Below, piece by piece: positions 49,913 to 59,224 of a stretch of 64,000 nt of DNA. Every line of letters starts with the position of its first letter. The stretch's first letter is position 1. The stretch covers positions 186,001 to 250,000 of the forward strand of contig NZ_RSFW01000006.1 in NCBI RefSeq assembly GCF_003937825.1. Direction: 5' to 3'. The stretch comes from Mesobacillus subterraneus. Lineage in GTDB: Bacteria > Bacillota > Bacilli > Bacillales > Cytobacillaceae. A program made the position numbers and the translations under genes. The notes below the pieces were generated by a model that saw only the letters and a program-made list of their open reading frames with translations, had not been told where the DNA came from and made no database searches.

Positions 49913-50554
49913 CTAAGGATTTTTCCCTCTCCGCACTTCATTGATCGCTCCGCATAATTCGATTTCATTGCCATTGACAATGATTCCATCTTCTTCTCCA
50001 CAAGCAAAAATGCTGGAGTCGTGAACCATTGAGTAATCAAGAATGGCTCCCTGCTGCTGATCATAGGATTCCCAGTGGGGAAAAAATTCAAAAACAACCA
50101 GCCCCAACCCGTCTAACTGGTCCAATTGCACCTCGTTTTCATCAAAGTACTTGGCTATTTGGATTGTTTCACACATAATTATACTCCCCGCGCTTACTCC
50201 AATCAACGGCTTACCGCTTTCAGCCATCTGCTTGATCAGGGGCAGAACACCCTTTTCCTTTAAGTTCTTCATAAAATAATAGGTATTGCCCCCAGAGAGA
50301 AAAATTCCATCACAGTTGGATAATTCTTCTACTATATTCTCCTGGCATTCCTGGTCCACATCCACATAAAGAAACTCTGTAACTCCTAACGCTTCAAGTT
50401 CCGGTTTGGCCATGGAGAAATACTTTTTATCCCAATCAGTTTGGGATGGGATGTATGCAAGCTTAAATCCTTCACTGCCAATCAGCTTCGAAATCTTCTC
50501 TTTTAAAAAAGGATTTTTCACGCGCACATTACTTAATAAAGCCAATCTGTACAT
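49913..50554 (-). CDS. Peptidase E-like (S51) / class I glutamine amidotransferase-like protein
   Basis: 213 residues. LALLSNVRVKNPFLKEKI, DGIFLSGGNTYYF and the nucleophile elbow GVSAGSIIM (catalytic Ser) match the PepE/cyanophycinase S51 family. PepE hydrolyses Asp-X dipeptides. GAGGTGTGAAT precedes the ATG at 50552-50554; the frame extends further without a site. Confidence 0.82.
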   Translation of the reverse strand: MYRLALLSNVRVKNPFLKEKISKLIGSEGFKLAYIPSQTDWDKKYFSMAKPELEALGVTEFLYVDVDQECQENIVEELSNCDGIFLSGGNTYYFMKNLKEKGVLPLIKQMAESGKPLIGVSAGSIIMCETIQIAKYFDENEVQLDQLDGLGLVVFEFFPHWESYDQQQGAILDYSMVHDSSIFACGEEDGIIVNGNEIELCGAINEVRRGKNP

Positions 50555-50628
50555 ATTCACACCTCTGATTTTACATCGATATATAAATAATGTTTCGTCA
50601 TAAACATCGGATGTTCCTCTGCAGAAAA

Positions 50629-50654
50629 GCAAAAAGCCCGACTGAAAGTCAGGC
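50629..50654 (-). terminator. Terminator of the MFS transporter gene
   Basis: GCCTGACTT / AGTCGGGC on the minus strand (one G-T pair) followed by TTTTT. Confidence 0.78.
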
Positions 50655-50663
50655 ACGCCACAT

Positions 50664-51956
50664 TTACTTCCTGTTTGCCCAAATAACAAAGGGGATCAGG
50701 ATGAGCGACAGAATGCCGCCAGCAAGTGACAGGAAGGCAAAACTGGAATTGGCTACTACCATACCGGAAAGCATACCGCCCGTTGCTCCGGATAAGGCAA
50801 CCATCACATCAATACTACCCTGCATTTTAGCGCGGTTGACCGGATTGGTTGCGTCGACAAGCAACGCTGTTCCGCTGATCAAACCAAAGTTCCAGCCTAG
50901 GCCGAGAAGGATCAGCGCGAGTGTAATCCAAAGCATCGATTCACCTGGTGCAATGGAAGCCACTACCCCCGAAATCAACAGTGTCACACCTGACGCGATC
51001 GCCATCGTCTTACGGCCGATTTTATCGACTAAAACGCCCGTCAATAGGGATGGCAAATACATTGCTCCGATATGGAATCCAATTACCATTCCGACTGCAC
51101 TTAAACCATGCCCGTGGTGGCCCATATGGACCGGTGTCATGGTCATGATCGCGACCATCACAAGCTGGGAAAGTACCATGATTAAAGCGGCAACCCCAAT
51201 CCCGCGCCTATCAGTCGAATAGGTTTCTTCAATATAATCTTTAGCTTTGCTGGCATTCCGCTCGGCCAGCGCAATGGCCCTTGCTACAACAAATGGGTCA
51301 GGGCGAAGGAAAAACAACAGCACCAACCCGGCTATGATATAGGCTGCAGCTGCCAGAATGAATGGTCCTGACAAGGCAGGGACCCCGACTGACAAAGCAA
51401 ACTCTCCCATCGCCTCAACCAGGTTAGGGCCGGCAACCGCGCCGAAAGTAGTCGACACCATTGCAATACTGATCGCTGTTGCACGCTGCTTCTCATTCGC
51501 TAAATCTGTACCTGCATATCGAGCTTGCAGATTTGTCGCGCTGCCTGCACCATAAATCAAAAGTGAAGCAAAAAGAAGATAGATGTTATTGGTCACTGCA
51601 GCGAAGATGACACCAATAGCCCCAATGCCCCCTGTTAAAAAACCAGAAGCCAAACCTGCCCGCCTGCCATACCGCTGCGAAAGCCTGCCGACAACCAGGG
51701 CGGCTCCTGCCGAACCGAGGGTAAATAGGGCGGTAGGCAAACCGGCCACTGTATCGGTACCGAGCATATCCCTTGCCAGCAAAGCACCGACGGTAATGCC
51801 TGCAGCCAAGCCAGCACCACCAAATATTTGGGACAGGACCACAATCAGAAGGGTCTTTTTATACAGTGCTTTTTGTTTCTCAGGTGATTCTATATAGCTC
51901 TGCAGCCAGGCTGGCTGGTCATTTATGGCCGCTGCATCGTCAGACTGTTGTTTCAT
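50664..51956 (-). CDS. MFS transporter
   Basis: 430 residues with 12 hydrophobic segments and a central charged loop (VARAIALAERNASKAKDYIEET). Loop 2-3 carries VVGRLSQRYGRRAGLASGF, the MFS signature, and a repeat GVLVDKIGRKTMAIASG in the second half. Drug efflux or metabolite transport; no adjacent regulator. GAGAGAGCTGA precedes the ATG. Confidence 0.84.
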   Translation of the reverse strand: MKQQSDDAAAINDQPAWLQSYIESPEKQKALYKKTLLIVVLSQIFGGAGLAAGITVGALLARDMLGTDTVAGLPTALFTLGSAGAALVVGRLSQRYGRRAGLASGFLTGGIGAIGVIFAAVTNNIYLLFASLLIYGAGSATNLQARYAGTDLANEKQRATAISIAMVSTTFGAVAGPNLVEAMGEFALSVGVPALSGPFILAAAAYIIAGLVLLFFLRPDPFVVARAIALAERNASKAKDYIEETYSTDRRGIGVAALIMVLSQLVMVAIMTMTPVHMGHHGHGLSAVGMVIGFHIGAMYLPSLLTGVLVDKIGRKTMAIASGVTLLISGVVASIAPGESMLWITLALILLGLGWNFGLISGTALLVDATNPVNRAKMQGSIDVMVALSGATGGMLSGMVVANSSFAFLSLAGGILSLILIPFVIWANRK

Positions 51957-52088
51957 ATCTCAGCTCTCTCTTTCTGAATATCATTTGTAACTACATAATA
52001 CCACTTCAGGTATATTATAAGTGCACTTTCTACCTGCCTTTTAAAAAAAAATATATTTAGGTGAAAACCGCAAAGTTATTCGAACTTA

Positions 52089-52496
52089 TTAATTCTTCCC
52101 TGATTGATTCTGATAATTCCTGATGATCATTCCCGATGACTTGATCATCCCCATCTGTTCATAATAGGGCTGCAGGTTTTCGTCACACATCAGGTCAATC
52201 ATATAAGTGCCCTCCAGCTCTTTAAGCATCCGACTTACCAGCTCCTTGCCAACCCCCTTGTTATGATATGCTGGCAATACCTCTAGAAATGGAATATAAG
52301 CGGAAAGAGTATGATCTGTTATGGCTGTAATAAAGCCAATTACCCTATTTGCTTCCTCATCTACCGCAATGATGACTTTATCACTTTTCTTTAGCAATTG
52401 GATATGAGTTTCTGTGTCAGGAGCATCCGGCCAACCGACAAAGAATCCTTCCAGCATTCCAGCTGAAATCCCCGCGGCATTATTTTTATATATCAT
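52089..52496 (-). CDS. GNAT-family N-acetyltransferase
   Basis: 135 residues. FLEVLPAYHNKGVGKELVSRMLKEL is motif A with acetyl-CoA loop HNKGVG, and LQPYYEQMGMIKSSGMIIRN is motif B. GGGGGATTATC precedes the ATG at 52494-52496. It directly follows another GNAT gene, likely co-transcribed. Substrate unknown. Confidence 0.83.
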   Translation of the reverse strand: MIYKNNAAGISAGMLEGFFVGWPDAPDTETHIQLLKKSDKVIIAVDEEANRVIGFITAITDHTLSAYIPFLEVLPAYHNKGVGKELVSRMLKELEGTYMIDLMCDENLQPYYEQMGMIKSSGMIIRNYQNQSGKN

Positions 52497-52506
52497 GATA
52501 ATCCCC

Positions 52507-52962
52507 CTATCGATGGCCGTCTTTACGTGCCTGGATATACCCATAATAGGCATAAGTCCCATTCTGACTCAAATCTTTAACCTCGAACCCGCATTTTTTA
52601 TAGAAACTGAAATTATTGGCAGATGTATGGGCAAACCAGTCTCCGTGAGGCAATTTTTGCAGGCAAAGTTCCACCAGCTTTTGGCCAATGCCTTTACCGC
52701 GGTACTCCGATAGGATTGCTAGATCCATGATATTGGCGGCCATGATTTTATCAGAAATAACCCTGACCATTCCGACCATTTCCTCCTGGTCCCATACCGT
52801 GAATGCCCAAGTTGAATTCTCGAAAATCAGCGTAAACTTTTCCTTCTGCCATTCTGGCGTATTCCTTACCCAGCCGGCATCCTTGAACAATTTCTCCACC
52901 ATCTCTGCAGGAACCCCTTCTGTTCCTTCTAGGATAACCAGTCCGTTAAAATACTGATACAT
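52507..52962 (-). CDS. GNAT-family N-acetyltransferase
   Basis: 151 residues. Motif A LAILSEYRGKGIGQKLVELCLQKL and NFSFYKKCGFEVKD near the end are typical. The pairing with the next GNAT gene is not a duplication: sequences differ widely. AAGGGGG precedes the ATG. Confidence 0.85.
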   Translation of the reverse strand: MYQYFNGLVILEGTEGVPAEMVEKLFKDAGWVRNTPEWQKEKFTLIFENSTWAFTVWDQEEMVGMVRVISDKIMAANIMDLAILSEYRGKGIGQKLVELCLQKLPHGDWFAHTSANNFSFYKKCGFEVKDLSQNGTYAYYGYIQARKDGHR

Positions 52963-53092
52963 AAATGATTTCCCCCTTTTTTATAAGGGATTATATTCTT
53001 TGCAATAGATGGAATATCCTGCCAATTTTACCATTTGGGATTGACTGTTTAATTTACTCCATAGTAGCAAAGCCTAATTTCAGGAGGTGTGT

Positions 53093-53257
53093 ATGATGGT
53101 AAGAATCCACAATCCAGTAACCGGTGATAAACGCAAAAGAGGGATAGACGGACAGCTGCACGGAGGAATGCTCGAAACTGCTGACGAGTTTTTCGATTCG
53201 ATCTTCCAGCAAAAAGCAAAGAAACAGGACGAATCGGAACCTGATGAACAAAAATAA
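53093..53257 (+). CDS. Small acidic-tailed hypothetical protein (54 aa)
   Basis: AGGAGGTGTGT sits directly before ATG ATG. The peptide has a basic head (MMVRIHNPVTGDKRKRG), then IDGQLHGGMLETADEFFDSIFQQ and a charged tail. A good terminator follows the stop, and the minus-strand frame in the same place is only its shadow. Not recognised. Confidence 0.65.
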   Translation: MMVRIHNPVTGDKRKRGIDGQLHGGMLETADEFFDSIFQQKAKKQDESEPDEQK

Positions 53258-53280
53258 CGCCTGGTTGGCGTTATTTTTTA
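53256..53280 (+). terminator. Terminator of the 54-aa protein gene
   Basis: AACGCC / GGCGTT around TGGTT, followed by ATTTTTT. Confidence 0.8.
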
Positions 53281-53325
53281 TACATTCAATACAACATTGA
53301 TCATCCTGGCTACCAGCCCATAAAG

Positions 53326-53354
53326 AAAAGCACCCATTGAATTGGGTGCTTTTC
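53326..53354 (-). terminator. Terminator of yneF
   Basis: AAAAGCACCCA / TGGGTGCTTTT around TTGAAT, 6 bases from the stop of yneF. Confidence 0.82.
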
Positions 53355-53359
53355 CTCTA

Positions 53360-53575
53360 TTATTTTCCTGTCTGCTTGTTCATTGCTGACATCATTTGAT
53401 TGATTTTCTTCTGGGATGGTTTCATTCCCATTTGCATCATCATCATTTTAAGCATTTGTTCATTGATTGGCGGATTCTTCTTCAGGTAGCTCTCCATATA
53501 TCTGCGAGCAATGAAAAATCCTAGCGCTACACCGGCAAGCAATGCCAGGAAGCCAACTAGAATATAAGTCCACAT
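53360..53575 (-). CDS. yneF: UPF0154 protein YneF
   Basis: 71 residues: N-terminal membrane helix (about 3-24), then [30 protein letters not shown], the conserved Met-rich helical tail of UPF0154. Function unknown. It keeps its B. subtilis neighbour sirA on the same strand, 100 bases away. Confidence 0.88.
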   Translation of the reverse strand: MWTYILVGFLALLAGVALGFFIARRYMESYLKKNPPINEQMLKMMMMQMGMKPSQKKINQMMSAMNKQTGK

Positions 53576-53675
53576 AAAAAACTTCCTCCTTCATGTTGTC
53601 TAACATACAGTGTACTAAACCAAAAGCTATTATACAATATCTGTCGATTTTTTTCTCTATAATTTCATCATATAT

Positions 53676-54116
53676 TTATATATATTTTCGTTCCTTGATC
53701 GGCTTTAGCCAGCCGTATTTTGTTGAATCTAGGTCAATTGCCAAAAAAGAAGACTCGCATTTGCGGAGGATTTCAAAAAATACTGTCTCTGCGTCAACGG
53801 GGCCGCGTGAATCCAATTCAAGCCATCTATCATGGACCTTTAATGTCGCTGAGCTATTATTAGATTTATTTTCAAAAATATAAACTCCGTCTTCCAGTTT
53901 AAATCCTTTTACTTTAGAAAGCTGTTGATGCAGCAGCTGATGGATGCGCAGTACAGGTATCGATTTCGTAACAAATCCGACCTGTTTCGCGAGGATTGAT
54001 TTTAATTCGCCGTTTGCTTGACTATATTCCAAAAACAATTGATAAAACATCCGTTCTCGACCAAAATAATGAGAGGCAAATTCATCTTCAATTAGATATA
54101 GCTGGTAGGATCTCAC
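53676..54116 (-). CDS. sirA: Sporulation inhibitor of replication SirA
   Basis: 146 residues. SYQLYLIEDEFASHYFGRERMFYQLFLEY is the SirA start, and SATLKVHDRWLELDSRG lies near the C-terminus. SirA binds DnaA at the onset of sporulation and blocks replication initiation; in B. subtilis it is induced by Spo0A. Start is GTG at 54114-54116 after GGAGGGG. Followed by yneF as in B. subtilis. Confidence 0.85.
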   Translation of the reverse strand: MRSYQLYLIEDEFASHYFGRERMFYQLFLEYSQANGELKSILAKQVGFVTKSIPVLRIHQLLHQQLSKVKGFKLEDGVYIFENKSNNSSATLKVHDRWLELDSRGPVDAETVFFEILRKCESSFLAIDLDSTKYGWLKPIKERKYI

Positions 54117-54360
54117 TAGATCCCCTCCTCTGCAGACAAGCTTTTATTTTATTATAGGAAAACGTTTGGCCTGCGTTTGTCTAAAGATGCTGCAAAAATC
54201 AACTAATTTTGTCGAATTCAAAACTTTCTTACATTTAATTATAAATTTTCCCATTTAAATTGTCACGGAATTAGAAAACTGCCAAATTGTTCAGCTGAAA
54301 TGGAATACTTGCCGATTTACAGGGGAATATATCATTGTTGAAAAGAAAGAGAAAGGATGA

Positions 54361-55002
54361 ATGAATTTGGCTACCGTACTTTATATTACAGCAAATCCTA
54401 AACCCGTGGAGGAATCCTTCGGTCTATCTGTCGGAGAGGAATTCCTCAAAGCTTATCGCGAAAACAACCCTGATGATGAAGTCATCAGACTTGATCTTTA
54501 TAAAATGGATATTCCGCTAATTGATACAGATGTTTTCAGCGGCTGGGGGAAGTTGCAACAGGGTTCTGCATTTGATCAGTTAAGCGACGACGAAAAGCAT
54601 AAGGTCAGTGCCATAAACACGCTGACAGACCAGTTTATCTCTGGTGATAAATATATTTTCGTAACACCTTTCTGGAATTTCAGCTTTCCTCCTAAGATGA
54701 AAGCTTATATTGATAATATCGCAATTGCCGGCAAAACCTTCAAGTACACTGCTGATGGGCCTGTAGGCTTGCTGGGCGGCAAGAAATCCCTCCATATCCA
54801 GGCTCGCGGCGGAATCTATTCAGAAGGTCCAGCGAAGGATCTTGAATTCGGCGACCGTTACCTTCGTGCCGTTTTAGCATTCATGGGTATCACCGATATT
54901 GAAACACTGGCAATTGAAGGCATGGCGGCAATGCCAGATAAAGCACAGGAAATCAAGCAGCAAGCCATCCAGCGCGCCAATGAGCTGGCAAAACAATTTT
55001 AA
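54361..55002 (+). CDS. azoR: FMN-dependent NADH-azoreductase
   Basis: 213 residues, flavodoxin-like fold. [31 protein letters not shown] holds the FMN-binding and dimer region of AzoR, with [13 protein letters not shown] downstream. It reduces quinones and azo dyes through two-electron transfer. Start ATG directly after AAAGGATGA. Terminator 5 bases after the stop. Confidence 0.87.
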   Translation: MNLATVLYITANPKPVEESFGLSVGEEFLKAYRENNPDDEVIRLDLYKMDIPLIDTDVFSGWGKLQQGSAFDQLSDDEKHKVSAINTLTDQFISGDKYIFVTPFWNFSFPPKMKAYIDNIAIAGKTFKYTADGPVGLLGGKKSLHIQARGGIYSEGPAKDLEFGDRYLRAVLAFMGITDIETLAIEGMAAMPDKAQEIKQQAIQRANELAKQF

Positions 55003-55007
55003 CAACA

Positions 55008-55035
55008 AAAAAAGCCTGGAAACAGGCTTTTTTTC
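55008..55035. terminator. Bidirectional terminator
   Basis: AAAAAAGCCTG / CAGGCTTTTTTT around GAAA, between azoR and the convergent small gene. Confidence 0.85.
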
Positions 55036-55039
55036 TTAC

Positions 55040-55189
55040 TTATTTTATTCCGTCCAAAGGAATCTCTTTGCGATGGTCGAAACTGAATAAAGTCCCTTCA
55101 GCAATCGCCTGTTCTTCTGCAGCCCCCTGCTGTGCAGCCTGGTTCAGTACCGCACCTTCCAATGGAATATCCTTTCCATATTCGAACAT
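55040..55189 (-). CDS. Small protein with repeated IPL(E/D)G motif (49 aa)
   Basis: AGGAGGTGTATGCA precedes the ATG at 55187-55189. The peptide has two similar segments, FEYGKDIPLEG near the start and FSFDHRKEIPLDG at the end, linked by an Ala/Gln/Glu-rich helix. No family recognised. The ribosome binding site is among the best in the window. An upstream in-frame start at 55243 has none. Confidence 0.62.
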   Translation of the reverse strand: MFEYGKDIPLEGAVLNQAAQQGAAEEQAIAEGTLFSFDHRKEIPLDGIK

Positions 55190-55306
55190 TGCATACACCT
55201 CCTGATATTTAGTATAGGTATTTGTTACTAATATATTTACCATGTTAAGTCTTTTTTCCTGCTGACTTGGGAAATTTTTTATATTTATATAGATATGATT
55301 ACAAAA

Positions 55307-55337
55307 TAAAAAAACACCCGAATTTTTTTCGGGTGTG
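55307..55337 (-). terminator. Terminator of the lysozyme-like gene
   Basis: ACACCCGAA / TTCGGGTGT around TTTTT, T run on the minus side. Confidence 0.8.
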
Positions 55338-55359
55338 TCAAAATAAATTGATATTGGAA

Positions 55360-56055
55360 TTAGAATGACCGCTTTGTCATGGATTCACCCAGATCAGCCG
55401 GAATGCTGACAGTGATGGTTTCCATATGCTGGGCTACCTTGGTACTGTAGGTGAAATCACCATAACAGTAAGGATAGCGAAAATTGTTTTTATCGCCTCC
55501 GCAATTGTAGATTTGCGGGTTTTTCTCAACCTGCATCATCGAAAACTTCTTTGCCAGACCCTCACTGTGCTTGCCTCCGTTTATGGCGACAAAGTCGATG
55601 TAGCCGATTCCCATATTATAGGCCTGGATGACAGTCGGGAAATCAACCTGTTTTTGATTTCCATAGGTAACGGCCCGTTGGAAATACTTCACGCCCTGCT
55701 GGATGCTCTGCTGAGGGTCCTGTATCGTATTAGGGGCCAGTCCCAATGATTCAGATGCCTGCATAGGATCGCCTCCTCTTCCCCTGCTTTCTTGCATCAT
55801 CAACGCTGACACCGTGATAGTATGTTCATCGAGTCCGACTTTTTTCAGTTCTTCTTCAATGATCGGAGTATACTTTGCGACCTCTCCGATTGAATTGTTA
55901 ACATCAAGATTGATTGTCTGCACTCTCTGATGATATAAATCAAAGAATCTATCAAAAAGAATAAATCCAACAAATAACGTGAACAGCAAAAGAACAAGAT
56001 TGAAATTACGTTGGACCTGTTTTTTCTTTTTGGATTTCTTTTTATTGTATTTCAT
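55360..56055 (-). CDS. Lysozyme-like membrane-anchored muramidase domain protein
   Basis: 231 residues: Lys-rich cytoplasmic head (KKKSKKKKQ), one membrane anchor (about 19-36), then the lysozyme-like domain. ALMMQESRGRGGDPMQASESLG holds the catalytic Glu and matches the CwlT/YocA-type lysozyme fold, as does VIQAYNMGIGYIDF. It should cut wall glycan from the outer membrane face. Such enzymes also appear in conjugative elements, but no such genes are nearby. Confidence 0.8.
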   Translation of the reverse strand: MKYNKKKSKKKKQVQRNFNLVLLLFTLFVGFILFDRFFDLYHQRVQTINLDVNNSIGEVAKYTPIIEEELKKVGLDEHTITVSALMMQESRGRGGDPMQASESLGLAPNTIQDPQQSIQQGVKYFQRAVTYGNQKQVDFPTVIQAYNMGIGYIDFVAINGGKHSEGLAKKFSMMQVEKNPQIYNCGGDKNNFRYPYCYGDFTYSTKVAQHMETITVSIPADLGESMTKRSF

Positions 56056-56115
56056 CGTTTCTCTCCCAAATCATATACTTGATTTCTATTTTATTATTAA
56101 TCAAAGAAAGATGAA

Positions 56116-56144
56116 AGGGAGCCGCTATTATTTTGCAGCTCCCT
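56116..56144 (-). terminator. Terminator of the SDR gene
   Basis: AGGGAGC / GCTCCCT arms, extended by a GC pair, on the minus side followed by TTTC; lies 6 bases after the stop. Confidence 0.65.
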
Positions 56145-56149
56145 ACTCA

Positions 56150-56896
56150 TTATTCTTCATAAATCATTTTTCTCGTCATTCCGCCGTCGATGACTAAATC
56201 CTGCCCGTTAATGAAGTCATTCTCCGGATCAGCCAGATAGAGACATGCTTTTGCAATATCTTCAGGATTCCCAACACGATTTGACCAATGCTGAAGATGG
56301 TCCTTTTCCCTCAACTGATCGTAATCCTCCGTTTGAATCCAGCCAGGGCTGATGGAATTGACCGTAATTCCATTTGGCTGAAGTGAAGCTGCGAGAGCAT
56401 GGGTCAAGGAAACGATTCCACCTTTTGAAGAAGCGTAAGCCTCTGAATTGGGTTCAGACATGGTCGCCCTGGTAGACGCGATATTGATAATCCGTCCACC
56501 CTCTTTCATCCTCCGAGCCGCCTCACGGGAGCCTATAAAGACACTTCTGAGATTCGTGAATACGACGTCCTCCCATTCCTCTGTTGTCAGTTCAAACAAA
56601 GGCTTGAATCTGGAGACCCCTGCATTGTTGACCAGAATATCAATCCTTCCAAAGTCCTTCATTACTCGATCTATCAGATTTAAGATGTCCTCTTCTATGC
56701 TGACATCTGTCCGATAAAAGACCGCTTTCCCGCCTGCCTCTTCAAGTAATCGTACAGCCTCTTTCCCCTTTTCTTCATCCTTGTCCGCTATACAAACGAT
56801 CGCCTCTTCTTCGGCGAACGCTTTTGCAATCCCTTTGCCAATCCCATTTGCACCACCAGTAATGATGACTGTGGCCCCGGTGTACTTTCCTTTCAT
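56150..56896 (-). CDS. Short-chain dehydrogenase/reductase (SDR)
   Basis: 248 residues, classical SDR. Cofactor motif TGGANGIGKGIA, NNAG in ILVNNAGVSRF, catalytic Ser (INIAS), and YASSK (Tyr-Lys) are all present, with PGW and closing dinucleotide-domain residues. Substrate unknown. GGATGAGAGT precedes the ATG. Confidence 0.88.
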   Translation of the reverse strand: MKGKYTGATVIITGGANGIGKGIAKAFAEEEAIVCIADKDEEKGKEAVRLLEEAGGKAVFYRTDVSIEEDILNLIDRVMKDFGRIDILVNNAGVSRFKPLFELTTEEWEDVVFTNLRSVFIGSREAARRMKEGGRIINIASTRATMSEPNSEAYASSKGGIVSLTHALAASLQPNGITVNSISPGWIQTEDYDQLREKDHLQHWSNRVGNPEDIAKACLYLADPENDFINGQDLVIDGGMTRKMIYEE

Positions 56897-56983
56897 ACTC
56901 TCATCCTTTCATTCCAAGAATTGAGTTCAATGCAGAGCACTCTCTCTTTACATTACCACAGATGCAAGTCTTGTAATTAAGGC

Positions 56984-57508
56984 TTACTTCATTTTATGTA
57001 ACTGGACATCAAAAGCATTAAGCAAGAAAATGACCCAAATAGCAGACAGTCCCCATGTCAAAAGTGGATTTTTAAAGTGCAGCCTTAATAAAGAAAACAT
57101 AACAATATTGAATAGAACAGACCATCCAATATTCCAGCCGCCATGATGATTTATTAAGTTCAAATACCGTTCGTTTATGTGTTCGATCAATGTGTATACT
57201 CCTACCCAGGTGAAAACCCACAGGATCTTTTTCCAGCGGACACTCGGAAACCGGCCAAGATAGATCAGGATGGTAGAAGGGTAGACGACAAACATAATCA
57301 TTAAGGCAATGACTGTATGATTAACAAGAATCGATTGCCCGAAAATCGATTCTTGATACGTCCATTTCATTTGATTATAAAGCAGGACACCTTTGAGCAA
57401 ATCTCCAGTAAAGAAAAACAGGATGGTGGGATAATACTTTTTCCACCCTTTCCAGTCCCCCCATATTATGGCGGCTATTAGAAACAAAGCGTTATAAACA
57501 AAGTGCAT
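56984..57508 (-). CDS. CBO0543-family membrane protein
   Basis: 174 residues with about five hydrophobic segments and a short cytoplasmic tail. HGGWNIGWSVLFNIVMFSLLRLH matches the paralogue at 29135-29575. TTGGAGTGAAATCC precedes the ATG at 57506-57508. Function unknown. Confidence 0.7.
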   Translation of the reverse strand: MHFVYNALFLIAAIIWGDWKGWKKYYPTILFFFTGDLLKGVLLYNQMKWTYQESIFGQSILVNHTVIALMIMFVVYPSTILIYLGRFPSVRWKKILWVFTWVGVYTLIEHINERYLNLINHHGGWNIGWSVLFNIVMFSLLRLHFKNPLLTWGLSAIWVIFLLNAFDVQLHKMK

Positions 57509-57589
57509 GGATTTCACTCCAACTTTTTTTTTAGTTTTTCCCATTCTAATAAAATCATGAAACCCATGCACCATTTTTTGAAACGGCGA

Positions 57590-57619
57590 AAAAAGGCCAG
57601 ACTGGAAGCCTGGCCTTTT
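57590..57619. terminator. Terminator of the PhnB-like gene
   Basis: AAAGGCCAG / CTGGCCTTTT-type arms (CTGGAAGCCTGGCC region), 4 bases from the stop codon of the gene at 57623. Confidence 0.75.
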
Positions 57620-57622
57620 CGT

Positions 57623-58048
57623 TTATTTTTGACTCTCAGCAGAAACTTGCCATTGTACGCCGAATTTGTCTGTAACCTGTCCATATGCAGGACTCCAGAA
57701 TGTTTCTTGAATAGGCATTGTGACATTCCCGCCATCCTGCAGCTTTTCAAAGACTTCGTTCGCTTCTGAAACATCGTTGATCAATAGAGCAATCGTCACC
57801 TGAGATCCGAGCTGGTACGGACCTCCAGGAAAATTATCGGAAAGCATTAAACTCGCATTGCCGATTTTCATCTGGGCATTCAATACCAGGTCCTTTGCTT
57901 CTGGCGGCAGCGGATTCCCCGGATTTCCGGGCATGTCACCGAAAGTTTGAAGACTGAGCACTTCAGCTCCTAATGCATGCTGATAAAATTTCACTGCTTC
58001 CTGGCCATTTCCATTTGTTACAAGATAGGGAACAATACCTGTGATCAT
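57623..58048 (-). CDS. PhnB-like VOC-family protein
   Basis: 141 residues. GIVPYLVTNGNGQEAVKFYQHALGAEV at the start and DKFGVQWQV at the end match the PhnB/glyoxalase-like family. LVLNAQMKIGNASLMLSDNFPGG is the middle strand. Enzymatic role unknown. GAGGTGCTCTC precedes the ATG at 58046-58048. Confidence 0.82.
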   Translation of the reverse strand: MITGIVPYLVTNGNGQEAVKFYQHALGAEVLSLQTFGDMPGNPGNPLPPEAKDLVLNAQMKIGNASLMLSDNFPGGPYQLGSQVTIALLINDVSEANEVFEKLQDGGNVTMPIQETFWSPAYGQVTDKFGVQWQVSAESQK

Positions 58049-58169
58049 GAGAGCACCTCTTTTCAAATTTAAGAACAAACGTTCGTTTTTAAGCTTACCA
58101 GAATTTTCATAAATAAACAATATTTCATTTTGCCCAGATTCTAGTTAACACAAACAAGTAATTGAATGC

Positions 58170-58196
58170 AAAAAAAGCGGAGGGGGCCCGCTTTTC
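58170..58196 (-). terminator. Terminator of the sigma/anti-sigma operon
   Basis: AAAAGCGG / CCGCTTTTTTT on the minus strand with loop GCCCCCT, 5 bases after the stop. Confidence 0.78.
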
Positions 58197-58201
58197 AATA
58201 A

Positions 58202-59224
58202 TTAATATGGAAAGTCATTTCCGCTCTTATCCCGGATAATGACCTCATATTCATCATTTTTTACAAGTGAGTTTGCTTTTTCCATTTCTATGAAATCCTC
58301 AATCTCGCTGCGAATTTTCTCTACCGTCTTTTTTGCGTTTTCATCCGAGGGCTTCAGGCTGGTTTTGATGAACATTTTCATCTTACGATCTTTATAGGAA
58401 TAGCCATAACCGGAAACCTTATACTCTTTTTTCATGCCAAGCCCTTCAAAGATACTTCTTAAATATGATGTCCATATTCCTTCTCGCTCATTTTTCTCTA
58501 CATCCACATCTGTAATGAAAACATCTTTTTCAGAACCAGCTGCTTTTGCAATCTCAAGGGCTGCTTTTCTAATTTCTTCTCCCCTTGCTTCAGTAAGTGG
58601 AATCTCAACTTCGATTTTCTCATTGAATGGGTTGACCATTAAGATTTCATACCCTAAGGATTTAAGTTTTTCGTCTACCTGTATTCCCAGTTCTTCATCC
58701 TTTTTCTCTTCGACTGTCATCGGCGTATATTCAGGCATGTATGATGATACATGAACTTTATAGGAATCATACCCTTTGCTTTTCATCACCTTATCGATGA
58801 TCATGGTGATTTTTTCCCGTTCACGGTCAGCATCCTTCTCCGACCCTTCAATGGATACAGAGATTTCTTTCGTTTCTCCTGGACGCAACCCTAAAGCGAA
58901 ATGTTTATAACCTTCCTCTTCCATCGCTTCCCAAAGAAGAACATCCATAGGTTCTGATTTGAAAATCTGGCCTAAATATGGAATTTTAGATGCCATTTCA
59001 GCAACTGAAGGATTAAGGAACGCTGAAGAGGTCAGAACGCCAAATCCGATAATGGCCGCTGCTGCAAAGTGAAAACTCTTCCTGCTTCTTTTTCTTCCTG
59101 TTGTTTTCTTTATTGGGTCCGCCTCAGTTTTTATATTCTTAGCAAAATCATATAAGGATGTGGGTACCTCGATTTTATCCAAATCTGCTTTTATCTCGTT
59201 TTTAATCTGATCATCCATCTTCAT
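58202..59224 (-). CDS. Putative anti-sigma factor (DUF4030/DUF4179-like) of the ECF sigma factor
   Basis: 340 residues: N-terminal cytosolic ~45 residues rich in Lys, one membrane segment (about 52-68), then a long extracytoplasmic domain with GYDSYKVHVSSYMPEYTP and two similar halves (EIEVEIPLTEARGEEIRKAALEIAKAAG). Start overlaps the sigma gene stop (ATGA), typical of sigma/anti-sigma pairs. It should hold the sigma factor until a signal is sensed outside. DUF name from memory, family moderately sure. Confidence 0.72.
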   Translation of the reverse strand: MKMDDQIKNEIKADLDKIEVPTSLYDFAKNIKTEADPIKKTTGRKRSRKSFHFAAAAIIGFGVLTSSAFLNPSVAEMASKIPYLGQIFKSEPMDVLLWEAMEEEGYKHFALGLRPGETKEISVSIEGSEKDADREREKITMIIDKVMKSKGYDSYKVHVSSYMPEYTPMTVEEKKDEELGIQVDEKLKSLGYEILMVNPFNEKIEVEIPLTEARGEEIRKAALEIAKAAGSEKDVFITDVDVEKNEREGIWTSYLRSIFEGLGMKKEYKVSGYGYSYKDRKMKMFIKTSLKPSDENAKKTVEKIRSEIEDFIEMEKANSLVKNDEYEVIIRDKSGNDFPY

